Shown in pieces: positions 48,837 to 58,697 of a stretch of DNA of 64,000 nucleotides. Both the position numbers and the translations under genes were made by a program. A model generated the notes under the pieces. The model was not told where the DNA came from. It searched no databases and was given only the letters and a program-made list of their open reading frames with translations. The DNA comes from Legionella sheltonii. Lineage in GTDB: Bacteria; Pseudomonadota; Gammaproteobacteria; Legionellales; Legionellaceae. Each line of letters begins with the position of its first letter. Position 1 is the first letter of the stretch. The stretch lies in NCBI RefSeq assembly GCF_026191355.1, contig NZ_JAPHOQ010000006.1, forward strand, positions 183,467 to 247,466, written 5' to 3'.

Positions 48837-50429
48837 ATGGGTGATCCTCAAGATCTATTCCGATCAGATTTTTTAACTATCCCATTAGATAAGTATCAAG
48901 GTGACCACTCGCCCGTGCTTGTGAAAGATGATCTAAGGTGGTTGATTGCTCAGCTTTATCATTTTGTAGCGGAGTCTCCTAATTCTAACGTTCTACTCGA
49001 AAGTAATTTTTCCTACTGGCTAACTTACGCACTTCAATGTGCTGTAAATACCTATGATGCTGAAGCGGCACAACAAGTTTGTTCTCTTTTTTACCAGTTG
49101 GGAAAAGATTCAAATAGTTTAATGTTAATCTTTGAGCAAACGCTTAGTGGAACATTTGCAGGACAAACTGTTGCTTATGCGTGGATGGACAATCTCTTTT
49201 CCGCAACTTATGACCCCAGAAATACCTCAGTGGTCATAGCCATTAATTATATTTTTAGTCAGTTACTAGCGGAAAAGGGTGACGGATTTTCTGATCTGAT
49301 GACAAAAAACATCAAAGAAGGGAGTGAGAAGGGAAAAAACGCAATTCTCGTACTGGCTCGTGCTTTGGCAAATGTTGCTGAGGTTTCTGAAAGTCAGCCT
49401 ACAGCTGAATTAATTGCCAATTTATTGAGAAGTTTCGTTAAAAAATCTCCGCTTATTCTAAGCACTTCCCTGACTCAAGAAATATCATATGGTTCTTTCA
49501 AGGGAAAAAGCGGCGTCTATGTTTTGGTCGGCACCATTAAGAACGCGGTAGAGAATCAACCCAAGCTAACACCACTGATTGGTGATATTTTGATTGATTT
49601 GAATGGAATTATGCCTAAAGAGTTAAGCGATGCCTTATGCAAGACTCATGAACAAGGTCCTTATAAAGGGAAAAATGCTCTGCACATTATTCTCCTTTCA
49701 CTTATTTCCGCTGCCTACCTCAGTAAAAACTCAGAAGCGGTAAGCGTTTTAATGCATATAGTGCATCAAGTGTGGAAGAGCAATATAGATGGCAAAGTTA
49801 CTTTATCATTATTGCACCCCATTGAAACTGGGGAGCATGCTAATATAAACGGAGTTATGATGCTCGTACGAGCCATGCGCGCTGCAATCGATCATCAACA
49901 TCAAGGAGCCCTATTTACTGATTTTTTAATTGATTTTATACAGAGTGACCCTAAAAAGTTAGGTGATGCTTTTACACAACATGCACCTGCAAGTACTATA
50001 GGCGATTATACTGTTTCACCTTTAGTACTTTTAATAAATACACTTCAAAAAGTTAAAAATGTAACTCTGAAAACAGGCCTGCGTAATGTCATCAATAAGT
50101 TAGCTCATTCTAAATCAGCAGTTGCAATGCTGCTGTCTTTAACTGACGATACGAAATTAATTTTTATTGAAGAGTTAGCTCAAGTTTATTCTCTTAATCA
50201 TAAACAGGTAACCTGGCTTACTCAAACTAATGGTCAGCAACTCAAAGCAAGCTCCGCTACACTGGATTCTTGTTTTTTTTTGGAAAAAAATAACTGGGGT
50301 AGGGGCCAACATTTTTTTGTAGCACCCTCTGTTTCTATGGATGAAGAAAAAGCAGAGCTTCAAGATAAAGAGGATCGGTGTCTACAGGACGATGAGAGGA
50401 GAAATGGTATGGGTTGTAGCAATCCTTAA
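48837..50429 (+). CDS. Helical-repeat protein with six ~57-residue units, unknown
   Basis: A 530-residue soluble protein. Internal repeats are readable: the loop G-x-x-x-G-x-x-x-hydrophobic recurs at residues 105 (GTFAGQTVAY), 162 (GSEKGKNAIL), 219 (GSFKGKSGVY), 274 (GPYKGKNALH), 332 (GEHANINGVM) and 389 (GDYTVSPLVL), spaced 57, 57, 55, 58 and 57. Each loop is followed by a helix of hydrophobic residues (YVLVGTIKNA, HIILLSLISA) and preceded by another helix, giving a solenoid. The final 60 residues are charged. I know no family with this unit. It is probably a host-directed scaffold; that is inference. Confidence 0.75.
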   Translation: MGDPQDLFRSDFLTIPLDKYQGDHSPVLVKDDLRWLIAQLYHFVAESPNSNVLLESNFSYWLTYALQCAVNTYDAEAAQQVCSLFYQLGKDSNSLMLIFEQTLSGTFAGQTVAYAWMDNLFSATYDPRNTSVVIAINYIFSQLLAEKGDGFSDLMTKNIKEGSEKGKNAILVLARALANVAEVSESQPTAELIANLLRSFVKKSPLILSTSLTQEISYGSFKGKSGVYVLVGTIKNAVENQPKLTPLIGDILIDLNGIMPKELSDALCKTHEQGPYKGKNALHIILLSLISAAYLSKNSEAVSVLMHIVHQVWKSNIDGKVTLSLLHPIETGEHANINGVMMLVRAMRAAIDHQHQGALFTDFLIDFIQSDPKKLGDAFTQHAPASTIGDYTVSPLVLLINTLQKVKNVTLKTGLRNVINKLAHSKSAVAMLLSLTDDTKLIFIEELAQVYSLNHKQVTWLTQTNGQQLKASSATLDSCFFLEKNNWGRGQHFFVAPSVSMDEEKAELQDKEDRCLQDDERRNGMGCSNP

Positions 50430-50499
50430 GTTATATTCTTATCAATTTAAGTTCTATACCTAACTTGCTGTTTATTAAGTGGAAAATAGATCTGTGTCT

Positions 50500-50591
50500 A
50501 TCAATTATAAATACAATTAACGATTGCTTGTATTTTGGTCACAAGTTAAAATGCGGGCTCAATCTGGAGTTTTTTTGTATTTATAATTGAT
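50500..50591. repeat. 17-bp perfect inverted repeat in front of the next gene
   Basis: ATCAATTATAAATACAA at 50500-50516 is the exact complement of 50575-50591, with 58 bases between. The right arm ends 11 bases before the ATG at 50603, so the two arms could sequester the ribosome site or mark the ends of a small mobile element. Confidence 0.75.
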
Positions 50592-50602
50592 GGTGGTTCA
50601 TT

Positions 50603-51937
50603 ATGCCAAACCCTTTTTTTGTTTTTTTAAAAAAAAAACATACCGTCCCCAAAGTGACTTCATATACAGATACGGAACAAACTAAGGAACTTCAACTCCT
50701 TGTTGCATCAGGTAATAAAGCCCAATACAGAAAGAGAGAAAAAGACTTTAATGAAGAAGGCTTTAAATTCAGATTGACCAAGGGCATAGTCTATGAAATT
50801 AGGGATGAGGGTGAAAAAATTGAAGTCAAAGTGGCAGTCCAGGTTAAAGCATTTACTTTAACGTGGTACTTTTGGACTACTGATGGACTGGACCAGTTCC
50901 CTCAGGAATTTAGAGATAAATTATTTAATGCTGCGTCAAAAGTTCAAAGAGAAGAGGTGGAGGGGGGATGCGACTTATATCTCAGAGGCAGCGACGAGCT
51001 CCACGGCAAATTAATGCATCATCTTAAAGCTGAATTTTGGCAAAATCATAATCATTATCGATTAAAAGATAATAAGTCTTATACACCAATAGAGTTTAAT
51101 CAACACCTGTTTGGTCTTGCCTCAACGGAAATTTACCAAGAATTTTTTGAAGAAGGTGAAGTTGAAGCGATTTGTGAGCAATTTGCACAATTTTATAAAA
51201 AATGGATGGCAAAGGAGGGCAGTGGACCTTCACTTGAGGAGGAATACTTTAATGATCCTGCACAAAAATTAGATCTAGAAGATGTGATTGAGCTGGAGTT
51301 ATTTGCGCATCAACAAGAACCTTGTCGAATTAATCTGTCTGAATTAAAAGTAGATTATGAAAAAGCAAGAAAGGAAATAGAGCGGATTGTTAGAGAGGGT
51401 CTAACTACGGAAAAACTAGGTGTCTTATTAGAGAAAGTTGATCACGAATATAATGAGCTTGTGGAGTTTAGAAAGATAGGTGGAAGCAGAGGACTTACTC
51501 CTGAAATACCTGATTCGAGTAAAATTAAAGGAAGTCGATACCAAGTGAGTCCAGGTCGGGATGATAAGCTTAAAAAGGAGCTACCAGATGTTCCAAAGTG
51601 GGCGTATAGTGTTCAAGCTGCTGTGGAAAAAGCAAAAGCATTTATTATTGATGATGCAAAAAAAAGATTAGCTATTCCAAAAAAGGTTATTACAGACAGT
51701 GTGAGTTTAATTGAAGCACATGAGGTAGGAATGGCAGATCAGGGTGATAACGGAGCAAAAACAGAAGAAAGGGAGGTGTTACCTCATGAGACAGAACCTA
51801 GCAAAGCAAAGTTAGGTGCAGCATTTGGAAAATCTATTTACGCTTCGTTTCTTAATATTTTGCAAAAAGAAAATGAAAGCGTAAAAAAGAGTAAGGCAGT
51901 CTCTATAACAGAGGCACAGGCGGCATTTAGACCTTAA
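50603..51937 (+). CDS. Hypothetical protein, possible effector
   Basis: A 444-residue soluble protein that I do not recognise. The N-terminal 200 residues look like an alpha/beta domain (GIVYEIRDEGEKIEVKVAV, FTLTWYFWTTDGLDQF, DLYLRGSDELHGKL). Residues 245-290 form a helical segment (DYEKARKEIERIVREGL), and the tail is polar with Lys/Glu and Ser. The Trp/Tyr/Phe content of the first domain is high. It sits between the repeat protein and the next unknown gene, all in the same direction, with a 17-bp inverted repeat before it. The ATG has only a weak GGTGG upstream. Confidence 0.65.
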   Translation: MPNPFFVFLKKKHTVPKVTSYTDTEQTKELQLLVASGNKAQYRKREKDFNEEGFKFRLTKGIVYEIRDEGEKIEVKVAVQVKAFTLTWYFWTTDGLDQFPQEFRDKLFNAASKVQREEVEGGCDLYLRGSDELHGKLMHHLKAEFWQNHNHYRLKDNKSYTPIEFNQHLFGLASTEIYQEFFEEGEVEAICEQFAQFYKKWMAKEGSGPSLEEEYFNDPAQKLDLEDVIELELFAHQQEPCRINLSELKVDYEKARKEIERIVREGLTTEKLGVLLEKVDHEYNELVEFRKIGGSRGLTPEIPDSSKIKGSRYQVSPGRDDKLKKELPDVPKWAYSVQAAVEKAKAFIIDDAKKRLAIPKKVITDSVSLIEAHEVGMADQGDNGAKTEEREVLPHETEPSKAKLGAAFGKSIYASFLNILQKENESVKKSKAVSITEAQAAFRP

Positions 51938-51966
51938 GCTCAGCCTAATCAATTGAGGAAATAGAA

Positions 51967-52725
51967 ATGGGTAGACTTTTTCAAGATAAAAGGAAGGATG
52001 TTAACCGAATTATTGGAAATTTTGTTGCAGCCGAAGCAAGATCTGGAGATTTTTTTAATAAATTGAATGCGCTTCAAAATGAACTTTATACGGTAAAAAC
52101 AAAACAAGAGTTTGATATTGTTGTTCAAAAATTAATTAATGAGGAAAAAAATGTTCATCAATTTTTGTCTGAACTCATAACTGGAGCAGATCAAGAGATC
52201 TTGTCAAAAGTGATGGTGCAATTGGCCTCACAACCTAATCTTAAACACGTCATTATCCTGTTCAATTATACATCGCTTGTAGCACAAAGTGTTGCCGACA
52301 AAAATGAATCATTAAGCATGCAAGAATCATTAGTTGGTTTATCCGACGAACAAAGAACAGCCTTATTACTTTTCATTACGAAATTAAAAGAGCTTAAACC
52401 GATTGCAGCATTACTTGTGAACCAGGAAGAAGTATTTAAAGCGCTTCTTCAGCAAACGAATTCATTGGATGATCTTGATCAAATAGAAACTGAAATTGAA
52501 AATAAAAATCGACTCCTTGATGGTGCCCTAGAACGATTATTACCTTATCCTAAAGATGAACTCGTGGCAGGTCAAATCATTAACATTTTGAAAGCCAATA
52601 GGCATCTGCTGAAAGTATTGCAATCATTTGATTTACATGAAACATTAATGGACGACATATTAAATGCAAGAGCAAGAATTCTCACACATACTGACTCTTA
52701 TGCGAGCGCTCAACCAGTTTGTTAG
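51967..52725 (+). CDS. Hypothetical helical protein
   Basis: A 252-residue all-helical protein, probably a helical bundle (residues 20-60 FVAAEARSGDFFNKLNALQ, 85-115, 140-235 with LLVNQEEVFKALLQQTNSL). It has no signal peptide and ends in a Ser/Ala/Pro tail. A 30-base gap from the previous stop and a ribosome site (GAGGAAA) suggest one transcript with the gene at 50603. Function unknown; a partner or chaperone of the preceding protein is possible. Confidence 0.65.
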   Translation: MGRLFQDKRKDVNRIIGNFVAAEARSGDFFNKLNALQNELYTVKTKQEFDIVVQKLINEEKNVHQFLSELITGADQEILSKVMVQLASQPNLKHVIILFNYTSLVAQSVADKNESLSMQESLVGLSDEQRTALLLFITKLKELKPIAALLVNQEEVFKALLQQTNSLDDLDQIETEIENKNRLLDGALERLLPYPKDELVAGQIINILKANRHLLKVLQSFDLHETLMDDILNARARILTHTDSYASAQPVC

Positions 52726-52903
52726 CGAAAGTTTATATTTTTCTTAATGAATTTTGCCCTGGTTTATTTGGTAAGTCCTGGTGAAGTAGTCGACTTGAAT
52801 AAAGGAACAATCTCATAGCCTATCTTGAATGCATACTTAATTCGATGTTTAAAAGAGACATCACCATCCTTTAGGATGATTATGTAGAACAAGGAAAGGA
52901 AGG

Positions 52904-52926
52904 TCGAACTGGCATGGCCAGTTCGA
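52904..52926 (-). terminator. Terminator after rpsT
   Basis: TCGAACTGGC (52904-52913) and GCCAGTTCGA (52917-52926), a 10-bp stem with a 3-base loop, followed on the minus strand by CCTTCCTTTCC. It lies 18 bases after the rpsT stop. Another small hairpin, ATCCT-TT-AGGAT, is just beyond it. Confidence 0.65.
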
Positions 52927-52944
52927 TGCGAGCCAATTAAAGGA

Positions 52945-53211
52945 TTAAGCAGCCATTGATTTAACACGAGCTACTAAGCGACTTTTAATACGAGCAGCTT
53001 TATTCTTATGAATTAAACCCTTACCAGCTGCTTTATCAATAACTGGTTGTGCTTTGGTGTAGGCAGCATGAGCGGCTTCTTTATCACCTGATTCAACAGC
53101 TTTAATCACATTTTTAATGTAAGTGCGGAACATAGAACGTGCACTGGCGTTGTGTTGACGTAATTTTACGTTTTGGCGAGCACGTTTGATCGCTGATTTA
53201 ATATTTGCCAC
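52945..53211 (-). CDS. rpsT: 30S ribosomal protein S20
   Basis: An 88-residue basic helical protein that binds 16S rRNA in the small-subunit body. It begins with [20 protein letters not shown], the S20 signature, and carries [21 protein letters not shown] near the end. The divergent murJ gene is its usual neighbour in gammaproteobacteria. A hairpin terminator at 52904 closes it. Confidence 0.96.
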   Translation of the reverse strand: MANIKSAIKRARQNVKLRQHNASARSMFRTYIKNVIKAVESGDKEAAHAAYTKAQPVIDKAAGKGLIHKNKAARIKSRLVARVKSMAA

Positions 53212-53499
53212 TTAAAAATCTCCACTCATTCAGACGGTACAAAAGATGGTGATCATGCACAATGAGTCAGAATTTGTCAATAGACTTCTTTGTTTCTAAA
53301 GTAGAAATTGATTCTCTCTATTGCGATATGTCTTATTTTTATGCATAATCAATTGATCAATATGGAACCAATGCCGCTAGGAATTATGTCTTAAAGTCTT
53401 ATACCTTATATTTAGGTTATGAAAATTAATTCATTTAGGTATATCATAAGGTATCTTATTTCATGCATAAAAATTATGTCAGCAACAGAAACAGAAATT

Positions 53500-55053
53500 A
53501 TGGTACCTAAACGCCAGAGTTTGCTACGCTCAACGACCTTGGTTTCAGTCATGACCTTCATTTCACGTATTGTCGGTTTTATACGTGATATGGTTCTTGC
53601 CAATTTTTTTGGTGCTCAAGCAGGGATGGATGCTTTTTTTGTGGCGTTTCGTATCCCTAATTTTATGCGCCGTCTTTTTGCAGAAGGAGCTTTTGCGCAA
53701 GCTTTCGTTCCTGTACTTGCTGAATATCAAAAAACACGCTCTCCGAATGATGTGCGTGTTTTCATTGCACGCATTGCCGGATATCTGGGTTCAATTCTGA
53801 GTGTTGTTACCTTAATCGGAATATTTGCCGCACCCGTGATAATCTTTTTATTTGCCCCTGGCTTTAGCCATGACAGCAGCCGTGCTGTATTGGCAACAGA
53901 AATGTTGCGTATTACTTTTCCATTCTTGATGTTGGTTTCGCTAACAGCCATGGCTGGAGCGGTATTAAATACCTATGGTTATTTCGCCATTCCTGCATTT
54001 ACGCCCGTATTATTAAATATCTGTATGATTCTTGCTGCGTTTTATTTATGTCCTCATTTGCCAAGACCTGTTGTAGGATTGGCTTGGGGAGTGCTGATTG
54101 CCGGTATTGCGCAATTGCTTTTTCAAATCCCTTTTTTGCATCAACGCAATTTATTGGTAAAGCCTAGATTAGTGAGAAATGATGAGGGGGTTAATAAAGT
54201 TCTAAAGCTCATGATCCCCGCTTTATTTGGTGTTTCTATTGCTCAACTTAATTTAATGGTCGACAGTATTTTTGCATCCTTTTTAAAAGTTGGTAGTGTG
54301 TCTTGGTTGTATTACACCGATCGTCTCACTGATTTCCCATTAGGTGTTTTTGGCGTGGCTATTGCAACAGTGATTCTCCCACATTTATCTCGGAGGCATG
54401 CGGAACAAAGTATCAGCCAGTTTTCAAGTGCGTTGGATTGGGGACTGCGTTCTATTTTACTCATAGGAGTGCCTGCAGGTCTGGGGTTGTGTTTATTTGC
54501 TTTACCTCTGATCTCAAGTTGTTTTGCTTATGGCAAATTTACTGCTTATGATGTGATGCAGACACAAAAAAGTTTAATTACTCTTGGAGCCGGTGTCCCT
54601 GCTTTTATGATGGTAAAAGTATTGGCTTCAGGGTTTTATGCACGACAAGATATCAGTACCCCAGTTAAAGTGGGTGCAATTTCGATGGTGGTTAATACCT
54701 TATTATGTTCTGTATTTGTTTGGCACTTTGCTCATGCGGGTTTGACGTTAGCTTCGGCATTAGCAGGTTATGTCAATTGCGGCACTTTGTTAATCCTACT
54801 GATTAAACGTGGCGTGTTCAAACCTTCCCCTGGATGGTTAAAATACTGTATGCAATTACTCTTAGCCAATGCAGCCATTAGCCTCTATTTAATTTTAATG
54901 AGTGGAACAGTCAGCTATTGGCTTGGGTTTTCTCCAGTAATGCGTTTAGGCATATTATCCGCTCACGTAGGTGTTACTGTGATAATATATCTTTTAGTTT
55001 TGGGATTAACCGGACTCAGACCCGCTCATTTTCGTGGCCAAGTGAAGGAATAA
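53500..55053 (+). CDS. murJ: Lipid II flippase MurJ (MviN)
   Basis: Inner-membrane MOP-superfamily transporter that flips lipid II from the cytosolic to the periplasmic face for peptidoglycan synthesis. The N-terminus reads SLLRSTTLVSVMTFISRIVGFIRD, the family signature, with ANFFGAQAGMDAFFVAFRIPN next; these carry the Arg and Asp residues of the central cavity. About 14 helices fill the 517 residues. The frame is open to 53419, with other candidate starts at 53476; 53500 gives the family length. The stop and the next gene are separated by four bases. Confidence 0.94.
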   Translation: MVPKRQSLLRSTTLVSVMTFISRIVGFIRDMVLANFFGAQAGMDAFFVAFRIPNFMRRLFAEGAFAQAFVPVLAEYQKTRSPNDVRVFIARIAGYLGSILSVVTLIGIFAAPVIIFLFAPGFSHDSSRAVLATEMLRITFPFLMLVSLTAMAGAVLNTYGYFAIPAFTPVLLNICMILAAFYLCPHLPRPVVGLAWGVLIAGIAQLLFQIPFLHQRNLLVKPRLVRNDEGVNKVLKLMIPALFGVSIAQLNLMVDSIFASFLKVGSVSWLYYTDRLTDFPLGVFGVAIATVILPHLSRRHAEQSISQFSSALDWGLRSILLIGVPAGLGLCLFALPLISSCFAYGKFTAYDVMQTQKSLITLGAGVPAFMMVKVLASGFYARQDISTPVKVGAISMVVNTLLCSVFVWHFAHAGLTLASALAGYVNCGTLLILLIKRGVFKPSPGWLKYCMQLLLANAAISLYLILMSGTVSYWLGFSPVMRLGILSAHVGVTVIIYLLVLGLTGLRPAHFRGQVKE

Positions 55054-55057
55054 AAAA

Positions 55058-56422
55058 ATGCAAGCAAGATTATTTTATGAGACTGAGAGTGATAGAGCTA
55101 TTCCCCTTTATTTGATGTCACAAGATCAATGGGAAGAAGGGATGAGCCTGTTTACACCTGCAGAACAAAATTGTCTTGCTTTGCATCAATTCCAAGGAAA
55201 AATAGGCGACTCTTGTTTTATTCAGAATGCAGATGGATTAATCGATAAAGCGTATATTGGTACAGGAGATGGAAATCAGGTTCAGGCTTTAGCTAATGCA
55301 GCACTAGTACTCCCACCGAATATTTATCAAGTACAAGGAAGATGTTCTCAGGAAGCAACAATGAATTGGGCTTTGGCACAATATCGTTTTGATGCCTATA
55401 AAAAACAAGAAATAAAACCTCGTATTCTAATAGTTCACCCAGATGATTGGAATGCTCTTTTGGCCTTAACCCAAGCGCAATTTTTAGTGAGGGATTTGAT
55501 AAATAAACCGACTAATGATTTAGGCCCCAAAGAGTTAGCTGAAGTAGTGGAGCAATTAGCAAAAGCACATGAAGGGCAATTTAAACAATGGGTTGGCGAT
55601 GAATTACTAAAAGATAATTTCCCAGCAATCCATGCCGTTGGGCGTGCTTCCAAATCAGCACCTCGCTTGTTGTCCTTAACTTGGGGGGATGAGAAAAACC
55701 CTCGTATTACACTGGTTGGAAAAGGAGTTTGTTTTGACAGTGGGGGGTTGGACATAAAATCCGCTTCGGGTATGCGATTAATGAAAAAAGATATGGGGGG
55801 CGCAGCCCATGTAATCGGCCTGGCGCAATGGATTATGACTCGTAATTTACCCGTGCGCTTGCAAATGCTTGTACCTGCGGTAGAAAACGCTATAGGACCA
55901 GATGCATTTAGACCAGGTGATGTCTTAACCATGCGTAACGGCTTAACCGTAGAGATTCATAATACAGATGCCGAAGGACGTTTAGTTTTAGCTGATGCTT
56001 TAGTCAAAGCATGCGAAGAGCAGCCTGAATTACTGATTGATTTTGCTACGTTAACAGGAGCTGCAAGGGTTGCAGTCGGTACCGAAATTGCGGCCTTATT
56101 TACCAATAAGGATCAATTGGCTGCCGAAGTGACGGCAGCATCATATCAAGCAGCTGATCCTGTCTGGAGATTACCTTTATTTGCTGCATACGAAGAGCTG
56201 CTTCGTTCAAATGTGGCTGACTTGGCTAACTCCAGTGATCATCCTTATGCTGGCGCTATTGTAGCTGGATTATTTCTTCAACGTTTCGTGTCCAAATCCA
56301 TACCCTGGATGCATTTTGATATTATGGCTTGGAACTTAGGGAGTAAACCAGGCAAACCTGAAGGTGGTGAAGCGATGGGATTGCGTACGGTTGCAGAATA
56401 TTTGTTACGTGTTTATGGATAG
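55058..56422 (+). CDS. M17 leucyl aminopeptidase family protein (PepB-like)
   Basis: A 454-residue di-zinc aminopeptidase that removes N-terminal residues from peptides. The catalytic domain begins near 205: VGKGVCFDSGGLDIKSASGMRLMKKDMGG and the metal-binding signature [14 protein letters not shown] near 307 are clear. The N-terminal domain is short and unlike that of PepA. A PepA gene lies 0.8 kb away on the other strand, so two M17 enzymes are present. GAAGGAA precedes the ATG by six bases, right after the murJ stop. Confidence 0.9.
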   Translation: MQARLFYETESDRAIPLYLMSQDQWEEGMSLFTPAEQNCLALHQFQGKIGDSCFIQNADGLIDKAYIGTGDGNQVQALANAALVLPPNIYQVQGRCSQEATMNWALAQYRFDAYKKQEIKPRILIVHPDDWNALLALTQAQFLVRDLINKPTNDLGPKELAEVVEQLAKAHEGQFKQWVGDELLKDNFPAIHAVGRASKSAPRLLSLTWGDEKNPRITLVGKGVCFDSGGLDIKSASGMRLMKKDMGGAAHVIGLAQWIMTRNLPVRLQMLVPAVENAIGPDAFRPGDVLTMRNGLTVEIHNTDAEGRLVLADALVKACEEQPELLIDFATLTGAARVAVGTEIAALFTNKDQLAAEVTAASYQAADPVWRLPLFAAYEELLRSNVADLANSSDHPYAGAIVAGLFLQRFVSKSIPWMHFDIMAWNLGSKPGKPEGGEAMGLRTVAEYLLRVYG

Positions 56423-56477
56423 GATAGTTGTCTTGTTCCATGCAACAAGACATTGATCATTCCAATAAGGAGATTTT

Positions 56478-56768
56478 ATGTTAGTGACGTTTCATACAGA
56501 TGCTTACGAAGATATTACTTATTTTGCAGATGTAGCTAAAAGTTTGCTTTCTTTAATGGGGCATAGTGGTACGGTTCCAGGAGCGATTAAAGCAGAAAAT
56601 CTTCCTGAGGCTTTGGAAAAGTTACAGTCTGGGCTTAGCAAAGAAAAGAAAATTGCTGAGGAAGATGAAGAAAATGAACCTAAAATAAGCTTAGCAAAGC
56701 GCGCTATTCCCTTAATAAGTTTGCTGCAAGCTGCGATAAAAAAAGATAAAGATGTGCTTTGGGATTAA
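56478..56768 (+). CDS. DUF1840 family protein
   Basis: A 96-residue protein with the DUF1840 pattern: MLVTFHTDAYEDITYFADVAK at the start, GHSGTVPGAI near residue 30, and a C-terminal helical segment (ISLLQAAIKKDKDVLWD). No role is known for this small cytoplasmic family. A Glu-rich insert near 60-70 (IAEEDEENEP) is a local feature. It has a clear AGGAG and stands between the M17 gene and a shared hairpin terminator. Confidence 0.88.
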   Translation: MLVTFHTDAYEDITYFADVAKSLLSLMGHSGTVPGAIKAENLPEALEKLQSGLSKEKKIAEEDEENEPKISLAKRAIPLISLLQAAIKKDKDVLWD

Positions 56769-56789
56769 TGGTCTTTATGATTGTTATAG

Positions 56790-56809
56790 CCTGGTTGTAA
56801 GCAACCAGG
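56790..56809. terminator. Bidirectional hairpin between the DUF1840 gene and holC
   Basis: CCTGGTTG (56790-56797) and CAACCAGG (56802-56809) with a TAAG loop, between the ends of two convergent genes. The T-runs are short in both directions. Confidence 0.55.
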
Positions 56810-56824
56810 TTGTGCTGATCTAAA

Positions 56825-57265
56825 CTACCTCACTTCAATCTGATGCGTATGTAATTCGCAACCTTTCGCTCTATAGTCCCTATAATGGGTGCGACTCTGT
56901 TCTTTATCCGCTTCTGCGTTAATTACGATTTCCATAACGCGCTTAAATTTCCGGTAAAAATCAGGAACATGACTCGAAAGATTCAATAAAATATCATTAA
57001 AACCTCTTGGCTCACCTTCATAACCAATTTGTATTGGGGGCGGTGGTTCTGGACCTTCACCTTGTAGGTTATGGGGGATAAAACTGTCTTCTTTGAAAGT
57101 CCATAAGAGCTCATCCAATAACTCAGCATCCTGTTTGTTATTGCATAAGACATAAACTTTATGCCCCTTAGCATAAGCTTTTTCCAAAAGACGACAAGCA
57201 ACCAACCAACGTGCATGGTTCTGGTCGCTCGCTAATAAGTAAAAATCAACGCGAATTAATGGCAT
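56825..57265 (-). CDS. holC: DNA polymerase III chi subunit
   Basis: A 146-residue subunit that links the clamp loader to single-strand binding protein at the replication fork. The N-terminus ([27 protein letters not shown]) and [20 protein letters not shown] are typical of HolC. The acidic, Pro-rich [11 protein letters not shown] follows. It overlaps the pepA end by 20 bases, which is the common pepA-holC order in gammaproteobacteria. Confidence 0.93.
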   Translation of the reverse strand: MPLIRVDFYLLASDQNHARWLVACRLLEKAYAKGHKVYVLCNNKQDAELLDELLWTFKEDSFIPHNLQGEGPEPPPPIQIGYEGEPRGFNDILLNLSSHVPDFYRKFKRVMEIVINAEADKEQSRTHYRDYRAKGCELHTHQIEVR

Positions 57266-58697
57266 GGCGTATTATTTGAGTTAATAAAGGAACAGGTCTT
57301 CCCGTAGCATTACGATTTTTACCGAAAACCCAGGCTGTACCGGCAATGTCTAAATGGGCCCAACGATACTTTTCTGTAAAGCGAGACAGGAAACACGCGG
57401 CTGTAACACTACTTGCAGTACGATCAAAATTTGCATTGATCATATCGGCTAGAGGACTATCAAGCGCATCTTGATACTCATCATCCAAGGGCATACGCCA
57501 GACACGATCATTGCTGTCTTTAGCGGCTTTTTCGATGAGCTGTGCTAATTCTTCATCTTGGGTCATAAAACCGGATGCTACTGTTCCCAATGCAACAATA
57601 ATGCCACCGGTAAGGGTTGCAACATCGATGACGAATTCGGGTTGATACCGCTCTGCATAAGTTAGCGCATCTGCTAATACGAGGCGACCTTCGGCATCAG
57701 TATTGATAATTTCAACAGTTTGTCCTGACATGCTGGTGACAATATCGCCTGATTTAACGGAAGTACCACTTACCATATTTTCAGCACTGGCAATCAAGCC
57801 GATTACATGAATGGGAAGCTTCAGCAACGCACATGCTTTTAGAGCACCTAATACACTAGCAGCCCCTGACATATCATATTTCATTTCGTCCATAGCATTG
57901 GCAGGCTTGATGGATAAACCACCTGAATCGAAAGTAATTCCTTTGCCTACTAGAATAATTGGGGGGGTATTTTCTGCCCCTTTGTAATGTATGTCTATAA
58001 GTCTTGGTGGCTGTGCTGAACCTTGAGCGACTGCCAATAAAGTTTCCATGCCCATTTGACGCATTTCTTCTGGCCCCATCACTTTGCAACTCATTTCCTG
58101 TGCAAATTCTTTGCATAACTGGATTGCTTGTTCGCCTAAATAAGTGGGGGTACAGATATTAGCTGGCATGTTCGCAAGATTACGTGTTAATTCCACACCC
58201 GCAGCGATTGCGTGGCCTAATTTTAATCCCTCATCACTGGCATTGGGTAAATAAAAGGTTACAGAGTCTAATTGATGGGCTTTTGCCTTTTTCTTTTTAA
58301 AATCCAGTAATTGATACCGCTGATTATCCATTTGAATAATCATTTGCTCCAATTGCCAGTCTGCGGAATATTGGCTTATTTGCGGGAGGCATATTGTTGC
58401 ACTCCGAACACGATGCTTGATTAATGCTACAGTAATCTCAGTGGTTCTTTTTTTTAGTTGCGAAGCGCTGAATTTAGCTTGCTCGCCGCAGTGAATGATT
58501 AATAATGTCCCATGCAGATTATGATGCCATTGTATATCACCAGCTTCAGACGTTTTCTGAATCAGCTTGCTAATTAGGCCGTGGTTTTCTTTATCCAAAG
58601 CCTGAGCAAAATCAGATAAATCCGTATCAGAAAATACGCCAAGTACAAGACATTCGCTGGTTGATAACGTGGGGTTTTGTGTTAATTGATATTTCAT
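57246..58697 (-). CDS. pepA: Leucyl aminopeptidase PepA
   Basis: A 483-residue M17 di-zinc aminopeptidase. The catalytic domain contains [29 protein letters not shown] (Lys and Asp ligands) and [14 protein letters not shown]. The N-terminal domain has the fold found in PepA proteins that also bind DNA (XerCD-mediated recombination) in E. coli; that second role is not shown here. It overlaps holC downstream. Confidence 0.95.
   Translation of the reverse strand: MKYQLTQNPTLSTSECLVLGVFSDTDLSDFAQALDKENHGLISKLIQKTSEAGDIQWHHNLHGTLLIIHCGEQAKFSASQLKKRTTEITVALIKHRVRSATICLPQISQYSADWQLEQMIIQMDNQRYQLLDFKKKKAKAHQLDSVTFYLPNASDEGLKLGHAIAAGVELTRNLANMPANICTPTYLGEQAIQLCKEFAQEMSCKVMGPEEMRQMGMETLLAVAQGSAQPPRLIDIHYKGAENTPPIILVGKGITFDSGGLSIKPANAMDEMKYDMSGAASVLGALKACALLKLPIHVIGLIASAENMVSGTSVKSGDIVTSMSGQTVEIINTDAEGRLVLADALTYAERYQPEFVIDVATLTGGIIVALGTVASGFMTQDEELAQLIEKAAKDSNDRVWRMPLDDEYQDALDSPLADMINANFDRTASSVTAACFLSRFTEKYRWAHLDIAGTAWVFGKNRNATGRPVPLLTQIIRHAINSR

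Noticed and set aside
55435..55932. Minus-strand open frame of 165 codons inside the PepB-like gene
   Set aside because: It is antisense to a well-conserved M17 catalytic domain and has no ribosome site or family.
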